Positions 12,053 through 23,300 of a DNA stretch of 34,666 nucleotides are shown here, in pieces. Source of the DNA: Hofstenia miamia (lineage: Eukaryota; Xenacoelomorpha; Acoela). The notes under the pieces are model-generated. The model did not search any database, was not told the DNA's origin, and worked only from the letters and a program-made list of their open reading frames with translations. Where the stretch lies: assembly GCA_004352715.1 (NCBI GenBank), contig SCFE01000014.1, positions 3,037,867 to 3,072,532 on the forward strand, read 5' to 3'. Each line of letters starts with the position of its first letter. The first letter of the stretch is position 1. The translations under genes were made by a program, and so were the position numbers.

Positions 12053-12156
12053 TTGGTTTTTTGTCTGTTAGTAACTTTACGGAAAAAGTAATAGATGGAT
12101 TCACCAGAGGTGTGTCGCCCCTCAAGGAGGAATCCATTAAATTTTGGTGCTGATCC
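12053..12156 (+). repeat. 104-bp direct repeat, copy A
   Basis: Runs from ttggttttttgtctgttag to gtgctgatcc and looks identical to 12402-12505. Confidence 0.93.
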
Positions 12157-12401
12157 AAAGTTTGACATTAATAGTACTTGATTAACAATGAAAAAACTGT
12201 GCTGGATATATTTTGAGTGGACACGCACCATAGTTTTCAGACTCGATCAATAAAAGTATGGTCTTACAGAAACGACGTCATAATCACGAACCTTTAAATT
12301 ATTGAATAAATTGGATATCTTCTTCAGACATTGCAATGCAATTATTTGTACAAAAAATATCTGTGGTAGTATTTAAGCATAGCTTTGTGTGGTTATTATA
12401 T

Positions 12402-12505
12402 TTGGTTTTTTGTCTGTTAGTAACTTTACGGAAAAAGTAATAGATGGATTCACCAGAGGTGTGTCGCCCCTCAAGGAGGAATCCATTAAATTTTGGTGCT
12501 GATCC
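12402..12505 (+). repeat. 104-bp direct repeat, copy B
   Basis: Second copy of 12053-12156. It is followed by ggggg and the ggcggaggtctgcgctc end of the element. Confidence 0.93.
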
Positions 12506-12555
12506 GGGGGACACAAGCTGTGTGGCGGAGGTCTGCGCTCTCCGAGTGCTTTTCT

Positions 12556-14289
12556 AGTTTGCTTTATATTTTATTTTTAAATTTGCTTTAATATACATTG
12601 TAAACTAATAATTGACTCTCAGAGTGAGTATTACGTTGAAAAACAAAACATTCGTTAAAAATTGTTTCAGTATAATTCTTACGATTTTAAAACGAATAGT
12701 GAAAACAGTATGTTGTTTACGTTCACAAGTCATTTTCCAAACCAGCATGGCTCTCATAAAAAATATTTCCATGGATAATTAAATGCTTCTATTTACCAAA
12801 CATCAAACTGAATGTCCTAAAACATCATTTAATACAGACGCAAAGGGGGAAAAAAAGCATATTACATGCAATTTGTAGTTGTGAAACATCCTAATATTCA
12901 AAATCATGCATCGTGAAGGACAGAATAATACATTGATTTCTACGTAAATTTATCAATCTCGCTTCTTTACACATTACTGATTTGAACAGAAAATTAAGAA
13001 ATTGATGATTAATTGGAATTTTGCTTCTTTTAATTTGCACTGTTACATATGCTCGCAATGTAATTCTTATAGCTACTGCTTAGTAGACACACAACTTAAA
13101 TAATTTTAAGTACTCATTGAGAAATAATACTGAAAATCATAGAAAATGCATGTGATCAAAATTACTGAAATTTTTGCTGGAATAAATTGTAACGTAGTAG
13201 ACACATCTACAAATGAATATGTATCAATATATTTAAGAAATTAAGTGTTACACTCCTTTCAAAAAGAAATTAATTGCATACATTGGAAATTTAATGAAAT
13301 CCATACTTTACATGTCCCGATTATTCCCTTTCAAAATAAAGAGGGCGTTATGGCTAATTCGTAATGACTACATACTAATTTTTAAAAGAATCTACGTAAA
13401 CTTTTGTTTTTCTAATTCTAGATATTCTTTCTTGCAGTCCTAAAGAATAATAAATATATTAATATTTATTAAACAATAATCATTCATTTGTCCCTTCAGT
13501 TCCCACCAATGGTTAATGAGTACTTGGTGTCATGTAGTTTTAGCAATGGATGAAACATTGGCGTCACATTAAATCGAAAAATGTAAACAATTAAAGCTAT
13601 TTTTCCTTGAGAATCGGTTACTCAACATGCACTAAATACTTAAAATAAGACTTTTGTAGGATTCGTATGAAAGTCAGTTTTGTCAATTGTCATTCACGTT
13701 CTTAGAATTTCGTTTGATCAAGATATAGCCGATTCGGTTTTAAATATATTTCAAATTTTTAATCAAGAATGTTTGCTTAAAGTCAGTGTTGATTAGTCGG
13801 AATCTACATAAAGAATTTTCTGATTTTTTCACAAATTGAATTCCACCAAACTACTAAATACTACTATATCCATAACTTGGGAAATGCAATAATTTTAAGT
13901 CTGTTCTATATAAATATTCGATATTTGGTCATTTCACATCGGTGAATAAGTTGTGCCTTCTGAACGATTAATTTTGATTAATATATGACTTTTGGGTTTT
14001 TCGAGTGATTTCTGGACAGCCAATACCTGATTCGTGCGTTTCAGGTCCGCTGATAATTTGTAATGTAGTTAAAATCATTTTTCCTTAGCAGGATATCATC
14101 TTATGCTCATATTTTTCAAATACGTTTGCTGTCCCTTCCTTACATTTTGACGCTTTTTTAACGTGCGGTTTCAATAAATATTGAAAATTAAAATTATGAA
14201 TCCAATTTTATAGTATGATCAATTACAACTAAATTATAACTTATTAATAGTCGTAGAATTGTTTTTCAAGGTCCTGATCTTGTATTTAG
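12556..14289. other. Intergenic region before CHD1, right part
   Basis: The region is AT-rich with no recognisable protein. The first CHD1 exon(s), with the start codon and promoter, must lie in this stretch or further left. The N-terminus of CHD1 is low-complexity and poorly conserved, so I cannot place it. Confidence 0.5.
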
Positions 14290-14476
14290 GAGTCTCAGTA
14301 ATTATTCTAAAGATTCTTCAGATGAAGATAATTCCAGTAGTTCTAGTGAGCAGGAAAATGATTCAAATGAATCAATTAGAAGTGGTTCACTTGCCACACA
14401 CCTTAAACTTTATGGGAAAAGCGATTCTGAAATCAAGCAAATGTCTAGAAAGACTTCAATTAATGATTTAAAATCG
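14290..14476 (+). CDS. CHD1: CHD1 exon 1 in view: acidic Ser-rich N-terminal segment
   Basis: The acceptor is cttgtatttag (AG at 14288-14289). The frame reads [20 protein letters not shown], typical low-complexity CHD1 N-terminus, down to SINDLKS. The end is ambiguous: a GTTTGT donor at 14477 gives a 38-nt intron, while a GTAATC donor at 14501 would give only 14 nt. Both keep phase 0. I prefer 14476 because its neighbours are 40 and 50 nt long. Confidence 0.72.
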
Positions 14477-15224
14477 GTTTGTCCTTCTAATGTTGATGAG
14501 GTAATCATGTTTAGAAATGGGAGGAACAACCGGATTTGTATGGGGTACGAAGATCTGGTAGAAGTCGAAATCAACCAAATTATTTTCAAGCTCCTGTAAA
14601 ATTTTTCAATATTTAAAAATCCTAATTCAATTTAGGAAATTAAACCCTCGCGTCGCAATAGATCTTCCGAATCTAGTGAAAGTAATTATTCTGCTAGCAG
14701 CAGCAACAGTGAATCTGAATTTTCAGCACCCAGAAATCACCCTAGACGTGTCAGTAAAAATGTTCGCAGGAAAACCAGAGCAGCAAGGAGACGAAGAGAC
14801 CTGTCATCTGAAGATGACTCAGATGATGCTTATCATGGTTCCCTGCGTCGCGATGCTAAAAATGTTAAGTAAGATATATTTTGACTTATTTTATAAATTA
14901 CGATATCTTTAACACTAGAAGTTATTATGAAAATACAGAAAGTGCGACAAACTCAGATGAATATATTGTTTATGATGAAACAGACAATACAGATCTCAAT
15001 GTTGAAACCATTGATAAAGTACTTGATTCCAAGCAGTGTTCTTACGAAGGTATTTTATTAATATTTATTTGTGTGCTACTTGTTCTAAATCAAGAATTAT
15101 TTATTTGTTGGAATGTAATAACTAAAAAATGACTGTTATATACTAGAGATGGAAGAGGTGCGAACTGGTCACCCGCCCTACTGACTTTTTTTGCCCGACA
15201 TCAATATCACGTGCTGACATCTGC

Positions 15225-15266
<42 letters not shown>

Positions 15267-18200
15267 CTTATATAGACCTTAATAAAGTTTAATTCATTGA
15301 ATACATTGAATATTAGTCGAGAATATTTGTCTTTTGACCACTCCACTATCACATTTTATAAATTTATTTCAGTTTTACATATACATTATTCAGTTGATTG
15401 AATTCATTTATAGGCATGTACACTAACTTGCTCATATTGATTGAAAACTGCTATTTCCACTCTGATTGTAATGATCCTGTTTGCATTATCTTTCTTGACA
15501 TTTCTAAAGCTTTTGATCGGCTCCCTCATTCTATTTTTCTTGACAAATTAAGTTTATTTGGCTTTGATGATGATCTCATCGAATTTTTCCAGTGTTACCT
15601 GTCCAATCGTCGTCGGTGTGTCAAAATCAACTCGTCTATTTCTTCTCCTGCCCTTGTCTCTAGTGGTGCTCTTCGAGGTTTCTCTTTTTCCTCATTGCTA
15701 TCAACGATTTTCCTCAATCTGTTCTCAACTCATCCTGTCTACTGTACGTCGATGACACTGCGATTTGCAACTTTGTTATTTCGTTTGCCTCCAATATTAC
15801 CTCTGATCTTGAGCTTTTGCCTCTTTGGTCTTCCGTTAACAATCTTGATTTTAGCCCAAGCAAAACATGTGGTATTTGCTTTCCTGTATTTCGCCTTCTG
15901 ATCTGCCTCCCCCTGGGAATTTTTCTCCTCATCATACAAAAACGCTCTTCTCAAATTCTGCACTCCCCGGATTTTGCTCTACGTTCATGCCTGTGATCTC
16001 CTTTCGTTCAATCGTTTGCTCAATCGCAAATTGGGCTTCGATTTCATGAAGTTCCCGCTCAACTCGCTCTGCTGCAATTCTTCACTCTCCCGCTGTCACT
16101 CTACTTCCATGCCTGTGATCTCCTGTTCAATCGACTACTGACTCGCAAATTGGATCTTGATCCTTTTGATTTCATTAAGTTCTCTAATTCCTGCTGCACT
16201 CGCTCTGATGATGTTGTCACTTTCACCATTCGTCGTCCTAAGAAGCATGGCACCCTTCACTCGTTTTTTGATCATGTTAGTGTCGCTGCTAAGTACATCT
16301 TGACTTAACCCCTCCAACGGCCATCTGTTCCTACTTTATTTCCCGAGACTGTCCTCACTTCATTAAAACTTAACTTGTTTTATATTTTTGCAGTGTTTGC
16401 CTTGAGCTGCTAATAAGAGTCAAAGCAAATTTATTGCGCAATGTATGTATGCGTATTACGGTCCCCTAATGTATATTGTTGTATTAGAAGTCATTCTTTA
16501 TTTTAATTATTATTATTCTTACTTCTCACAGCTTCATGCTGGTATCCCTCTTAGCTCGGGAAACTCACCAGCTCCCAGGGAGTTTGAGAGCTTTCCTCAG
16601 GACTCTAGCTGTTCCTAACAATGAGGCCTTCTGTGTTATTGCTCCTCCCCCTTTTGTACTCCCAACTCCTCCAAGTATCTCTTATGCTTCTTTCTTACTG
16701 CTCCTAGTGCTCCTACTACTACCGGGACTACTTTAACATTCTTCAATTTCATCAGCCTTTCTATTTCCTCTGCCAACTCCCTGTACTTGTCTATCTTCTC
16801 TTTCTCCTTGCTTTCTACATTCCTGTCCTTTGCTACAGCTGTCTATCACTGTTGCCAATCTTTTCTCTTTGTCTACTACTACTATGTCTGGCCTACGCGC
16901 TTCTATCACCTGGCTTGTCTATATGTTGAAGTCCCACAGTATCTTAACCTTCTCATTTTCTATTATGCCCTGCGGCTTGTGCTCATACCACTTGTCTCCT
17001 GCTTCTAACCCATGCTGCCTGCTCAAACTCCATTGTACTATTCTTCCCACCTTGTCATCCCTGAACTTATATTCATTCTGCACCAACTTCTCACACCCTG
17101 CTATCAGATGATCTACTGTCTCCGCCTCTTTCTTACATAGCCTACACTTATCACTTACTTCTACTCTTCTGTCTATATGCTTCTTCACCCAGTTTGTTCT
17201 TATTGCTTACTCCTGTGCTGCCATTATCAGTGCTTCTGTTGCTCTTTTTAGTCCTGCCTTCTTTAACCACTTGTTGCTCTCTTCTCTGTCACATTTTTAT
17301 GTGTTCTTCAAGTATTCCCCATGCATCAACTTCTGCCTATACCTTGTTTGTCTCTCTGATTCCATCCTACTCTGGTATATCTTCTTTCCTTCACTCTCAG
17401 TTCTTATCTTCTTTAGCTCCTTAGTGACCTCTAGTAGAGACACTCTAGGTTGCTCTTCTATATATATTTTTTAGCCCTAACCCTAACCCTAACCCTTCTG
17501 CTTCTACTGTTTCATCTACACTCAGCAGTCCTTTCCCTCCTTTATGCTTTGCCATGTACAGCCTATCTACATCTCCATTTAAGTTGAATGCTCTCTCTGC
17601 TGCTAGTATCTTCCTTACTCTCCTCTTGTATTCTTTTCTTAGCCTCATCTTCATTTCCTCATGATCTGTTCTGTTCCTCTCTATCACTCCTAAGTACTTG
17701 TACCCCTGTTTGAATTCCTCAATCTTATCCCCACTGCTCGTCCTCAAGCCATCTCCATCTATACACTTGCCTCTAGTCATTGTCACTGTCGCACATTTCC
17801 CTAAGCAAATTCCAACCCAGAATCTCAGCTTGGCTTCTCCAATGTCTCCACTTCCTTCTGCAAAATCTTCCTTGAACTAGCATACATCTTCAGGTCGTCC
17901 ATGTACCACAGGTGACTCACTGCTTTACCATTCTTCTCCAACTTATACCCTATACCTGTCTCCTTTAACTTTTCTAAGCTGTCTCCTTGGAATATGCCTC
18001 GCCTAAACCTCAACCTGTGCCTGTCTATCTCAGTCTGCCACTTTCCCATCTCCCTCTCTAGAAACTCAACCCATTTCTGTGAAACTCCATTAGCCTCTAA
18101 CGTCTTCAATACCCACTTATGTGAAATACTGTCATATGCCTTCCTGTAGTCTATCCATGCAATTACTAAGTTTGTCTTCCTTCTACAATTCTCCACCACT

Positions 18201-20360
18201 GCCTGGTCTACTAACAACTGATCTTGCATCCCTTTTGTTCCTCTGGTATCAACCTATACTGTTCTAAGTAATATGCCAGCCTTCTTGAAATCACTGAAGT
18301 TAGCAATTTCCAAGTTGTTGGTAGACATGTTATTGGCCTGAAGTTGCTTGCCTCACTACCTTTCTTTGGGTCCTTCCCACTACCATCCACTCTGGACACA
18401 CACTCCTCCAATGTTACTGCTAGTCCCTCATGAACACTTGTGAACTTGTTCAGCTAATGTAGAGTCACTCGGGGACTTTTCATTATTATTATTCTTTATT
18501 TTAATTTTGTACTGACGTCAGGTTGACGTATTTCTTTATTTCTAATTTAGTTTGCGAAAGCTGTTTTCATGTCCCCTCGATTGGTGCTAAGCGTTTTCGA
18601 TATGCAAATAATTGTGTAGGTTAAGGCGACAATTTGGGAGTACTTTCCTCAAAGTTCCGGGGTGACACGTAGCTTCTAGAGATCTTTCAGATCACCTATC
18701 CCAAATTGTGGACCATTTAGGTTACGGATACATATAAGGACATAATAAATCTCTCGTTCTATATGCAACACACGCACCTATAACTGATTACACTGTGATG
18801 ATATTATACCGTTGGTTAGCACGAATGCATGGTAACTACATGCTATTATTTAGTGAGCTGAGAGATACCAATGAAAATGAGGTGTTTATTATTTTTTGAG
18901 ATAGATAATAAAATGTGAGACATCTAAGGTAGCACCATTCACTAAGGTTAAGCACTTCTCCTTTATGCCAACACTTCAGCTGGAAGCCATACGAATGGGT
19001 CATCTTGGAAGTTACCTAAAAAGTCGTAGTCACTTGGATGAATTACCGATGTTTGTTTTTATAATTCTATTTAATGGAATCGGGGCTGATCTTATGAGGT
19101 CCCTCTTTCAACCTTCTGCAGTGTCAATGAGTTATCTAGTGTAATTATAATTCCAGCCCGCGATTCTACACTAATACCCATGTATCTCATCTCTGCCTGG
19201 CGCCTTCCAGTTCTTCATCTTCTTTATAGCCTCCTTCAGCTTTCCAGTTGTGATTATTTCTTCTTCTTCTTGCCTGAATTCCTTCTGCATCTGCACACTC
19301 TCTATCTCTGGTCCCGCAATTCCCCATATATTCTCCCAGAACCTTACTGCGTCCTCGCCTGCTTTAGCTGTAGCTTTTTCTCCTGCATCTAGTTCTTTGT
19401 AAAATCTTCCTTCTTGGGTCTCAAACTTCATATTGTCTCTTGCCTGCTTTGCCCTTGCCCTATACTTTTTCAGTTTCTCAGCTTCTGCAACTAATCTCTG
19501 CTTAAGCTCTTCTCTTGCAGTTTTTATAGTCTTCCCCTTACCTACCCTGCACCTGTCCTGTATTGCTTTACTTGCCCTGATCTTCCCTAATTGCTGCCTA
19601 ATCTTTGCCACTTTATTCTTGTCGTCTTTTCTTCTTCATGTTCATGCCTACATTCTTCAACACCTCCCATGCGCCTGCATAAACTAAACTATTTACTTCT
19701 GTGACACTCTTAGCATCTATCCTTTCTAATACTTTGTTAACCTTTGCTGTTTCTACTGTTAACTTGCTTCTCTTAATACCTTTGGGTATTGGCAACCTAC
19801 TTCTGTCTTCTATTTCTTTCTTCATCCTTTCCTTGATTGCTGGCTCTGTTTCAACAGCTGCGGTTTCTGCTTTTTCTACCACAACTTCTGCTAATAGATC
19901 TGCCACTTCATTTTCTTTTTGCTTCGTCTGTTCAGCTCTTCTTTTTCCCTTATTCTCATCCAACTTCAACTTTCTGACCTGACATGCAAGCCTCTGCTCT
20001 GTAACTTCTAATCCTGTTTCTTCTTTTTTCCATTATCTTAACATTCTCTTCCTATAACCCCTCTTATCTGGTCTGCTTCTTCTGTAACACTCCAATGCTA
20101 TCCTGTTCTGCTCATCTGTCCACTTGTGCCGTTGTCCATTGGTCTGTGGATCCTATACTGCCACTTCTGGAGTCCACACTCCCGATTGTGGAGTCCGCCT
20201 GTTGACCGGAGATTCTTCGCACCTTTTGACCATTTAAGGCCTGTTGAGGACTGAGAGCCTTTTTTGTCTTCACTTTCATATTAGGAAAAGGTCGGGGCAG
20301 GGCTCGAACCCGGGTCAACGCGGTCCCAGTCTAGCCTTTTACCCCTTGGCCACTAGGGCC

Positions 20361-20394
<34 letters not shown>

Positions 20395-23300
20395 GTTGTT
20401 AAAGATAGTAATCATACAGTTCATTTTTTTGAAAAAATCCTTGAAATATAATAGTCTGAAAATGAGACCATTGCTATGCTAATTATNNNNNNNNNNNNNN
20501 NNNNNNNNNNNNNNNNNNNNNNNNNNNNNNNNNNNNNNNNNNNNNNNNNNNNNNNNATTATTATTATTATTAAAGATAGTAATCATACAGTTCATTTTTT
20601 TGAAAAAATCCTTGAAATATAATAGTCTGAAAATGAGACCATTGCTATGCTAATTATATGATTTTATGTAATTTACGACATTTGTTGATTTTTAAATTGC
20701 ATAGTTTGCTGCTTTTATGCAGATTCAAAGGTAACTAGCTAAAGTATATTTAACCCTTTTCATACCAGACCTACTTAATTCAATTGGAATTGGCTATTTC
20801 TCAGATATAGTACTTTGAGATACAATATTAACAAAATTTCATGTGTATTTAGTTTTTTGAAGTGTTATCTTATGATATTTTGTATGCTGCTCACTTGAGG
20901 ACGATGGTATAAACCATTAGCGAAATGTCAACAACTTGGATTATTGAACCATTTCCATTTGATTAAAACCAAAATATCATCATTCAGTATTGATAGGTAT
21001 CAATATTTAACAACATTTTCGAAAAAAATTAATACATAAACTCTCTACTAGTGTTCACAATGTAAAAGCTTATTCAATTGGCACTGCTTCCTCTTTTTTT
21101 TCAAAGTACACATTCTCTCTGCTGTCCTCCTTCAGTTCGCTAATGAAATGCTTTCTACTGGTCCTTTGAAACGATGTGTTTGAAAGGCTTAATAATTTCA
21201 TATCAGATATCTGTTCTGATATATATTCTGTACACTTATAATTATAATTAATATTTTATTGTCTCAAGTCATCTTTTACTCCTTTAATTTTAAATAATAA
21301 ATAACTGTTTAGGCCGAATTAATCGAGATATATATTTTCATAAATTATATGTGAATGTGTGAAAGCTATATTATATATAAATATAATTTTGTCGCATTGA
21401 AATGTATTGATATGTTCATGAAGGTTTAGATGTATATACGTACGTTTGAAGTGGAGAGCGTTGAAAAATTGTACATTTGGATGTTGAAATACGTTGCAAA
21501 AGCTGAAAAAATTATTTTCAATCGAAATATGTATCTTTCTAATTTAGATAATGCAATGGATGGATCCAATGATGTTAATAGTTCTTCTACACAATACCTA
21601 ATTAAATGGGTAAATTGGTCGCATCTTCATAATTCTTGGGAGACCATTGAATCCTTAAAAAAACTGAAGGTGAAAGGAATGAAAAAGTTAGACAACTATA
21701 TTAAGAGAGAAAACAACTGGAATGAATGGTACATTATTAGTTAAATTTAATTTTACTATGTTTTGAGGTTCATGTAACTAATATAACATAAATCAATTCG
21801 TAGTTAACCATACTTTAATTCTTGTTAAATCATGTCATTCTTTTAAGAATTAATGTATTTTTAAAAGTATCTAATCAACCTCGCCATGGTTATTAGAATA
21901 GTAAGCAGTTTTTAATTCATGATTTCAAACAAACGCTTCATTTTGATATTTATCTTCCATTATCCATACCGATAAATTCGTCCTTTAATGTCAAAATGCG
22001 CTGATCATAAACTGATTTACTAACTGATCTTCTCACACTATCAAGAATAAGTATTATCTAATAATTTCTAATCTAATTTTAATAATTTAATGGTCAATTT
22101 TTGTGCCACGACATCAGTTCTATGTACGGCAGCTTCACAGTGAATATTGTATTTGTTTAGAGTGCATGGAATTATTACTGCATTTTATAAATACCTATTT
22201 TATTTGCCTATTAAGTTATTTCTTTATCTTTGTATACCTCAATATATTTTAATATTCATTTTTTATTTATCTGATTACACTATGCGAAAAATTCACCATT
22301 TGAAAATTTTTAAGAACCATTTTGCAAATTATAGTCAACTTAAATGCTCTGATTTCAAATCTGATATTTGTTTTTTTTGCTTATTCGTCGTTTCCGATTA
22401 AAGTTCAACTAAATTGAGATATAGGGGCCTTAACTAAAAATGTAACCTTAGTCAATAAATATAAAATAATAGTCTTCCCCTCCCCTCTCTTATTTGTTCA
22501 CAGTAGTAGTAGTAGTCAGGGATCATAGCCACAGCCCATTTAACCCGATAAAATTGCTTCTGGTGCTCGTAATTTTATATTCACTTTCTCATTTCTAGAG
22601 AGATGTTTTAGTGGAATTATTTTAGGAAGAAAAGTATGTCCCCCGAAGACATTGAGTATCAAGAATGTCCACGAGAAATGCATCGGGATCTTCTTGAAGA
22701 ATATAAACGAGTGGAGCGTATAATAGATGATAAAGAAAATGATGATTCAATTGAGTATTTCTGCAAATGGCGTGGTTTGTCGTACTCAGAATGCACTTGG
22801 GAAAAGGGTGATCTCATCAAAAGATTGTTTCCTGAACAAATTGAAAGTTACAATATTTATCATTCCACAAAGCACTTACCAATGGCTAACAAAGCAAAGG
22901 TATTTTGAAGATTATTATTCTACACAAACTGCCTAGCAATTTGATTTGCTGACACCATTTAAACATTCTCAATTTTCAAAGTGCTAATGTGTGCTTCTAA
23001 TTGGTATGTGAAATGTATTTTAGTATCAACGGCCTAAATTCATTCGTCTTCGTCAACAACCTTCATATCTAGGCGCATCAAACAAGCTTTCACTCAGAGA
23101 CTATCAGTTGGATGGCTTAAATTGGCTAATAAACGCCTGGTGCAAGTATGACATTTTCTGTAATTTATATATTTTTGTACTTTTCATTATTATTTTATCT
23201 AGAATTATTGTACAAATTAGACAATTTGAAAATGTATGCTATTGTATCCTTCTTGCTTTCACAATTATAACGAAGTTTAGTACTTTACAAAGTTTTTAGG

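Larger units (their letters stand above)
12021..12555. mobile_element. Short element with inverted ends and a 104-bp direct repeat
   Basis: The left end reads acctccgccaaggaggttat (12021) and the right end reads ggcggaggtctgcgctctcc (from 12524), so acctccgcc/ggcggaggt forms an inverted pair. I recognise these end sequences as ones that recur in many animal genomes but do not assign a superfamily. The core 12053-12156 occurs again, apparently identical, at 12402-12505, with 245 bp of unrelated AT-rich sequence between. Short ORFs read from the core on the minus strand are not considered genes. Confidence 0.7.
16518..20361 (-). mobile_element. R4/Dong-clade non-LTR retrotransposon, nearly full length, inactive
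   Basis: Read on the minus strand it starts with a tRNA-like head (20361-20290). It then encodes an N-terminal Myb-like segment ([26 protein letters not shown]), a long charged linker, an RT of the type [16 protein letters not shown], an intact YMDD box, a zinc-knuckle-like [18 protein letters not shown], and a restriction-like endonuclease with the PDIVV motif. It ends [15 protein letters not shown] and a stop at 16564-16566. ATT repeats flank both ends. Frameshifts, stops, deletions and a 713-bp insertion (18458-19170) make it dead. Without the insertion it is about 3.1 kb. Clade assignment rests on the ending [14 protein letters not shown] and on domain order. Confidence 0.9.

Noticed and set aside
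12037-12514. Two similar minus-strand ORFs (APKFNGFLLEGRHTSGES)
   Set aside because: They are the same 104-bp repeat read twice; the shared peptide reflects the duplication and not a gene family.
14501-14514. A 14-nt spliceosomal intron in CHD1
   Set aside because: The phase and GT-AG fit, but the length is too short to accept; the 38-nt alternative ending at the same acceptor is preferred.
15957-16200. Apparent tandem gene duplication with [11 protein letters not shown]-like peptides
   Set aside because: It is an internal partial duplication within a dead LINE fragment; no separate gene.
16536-19982. Many plus-strand ORFs rich in Leu, Ser and Phe
   Set aside because: The plus strand here is the pyrimidine-rich complement of the R4/Dong coding strand, so these are shadows.
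20290-20361. Functional tRNA gene
   Set aside because: Acceptor and anticodon stems do not pair and there is no terminator run at the right place; a mobile-element head fits better.
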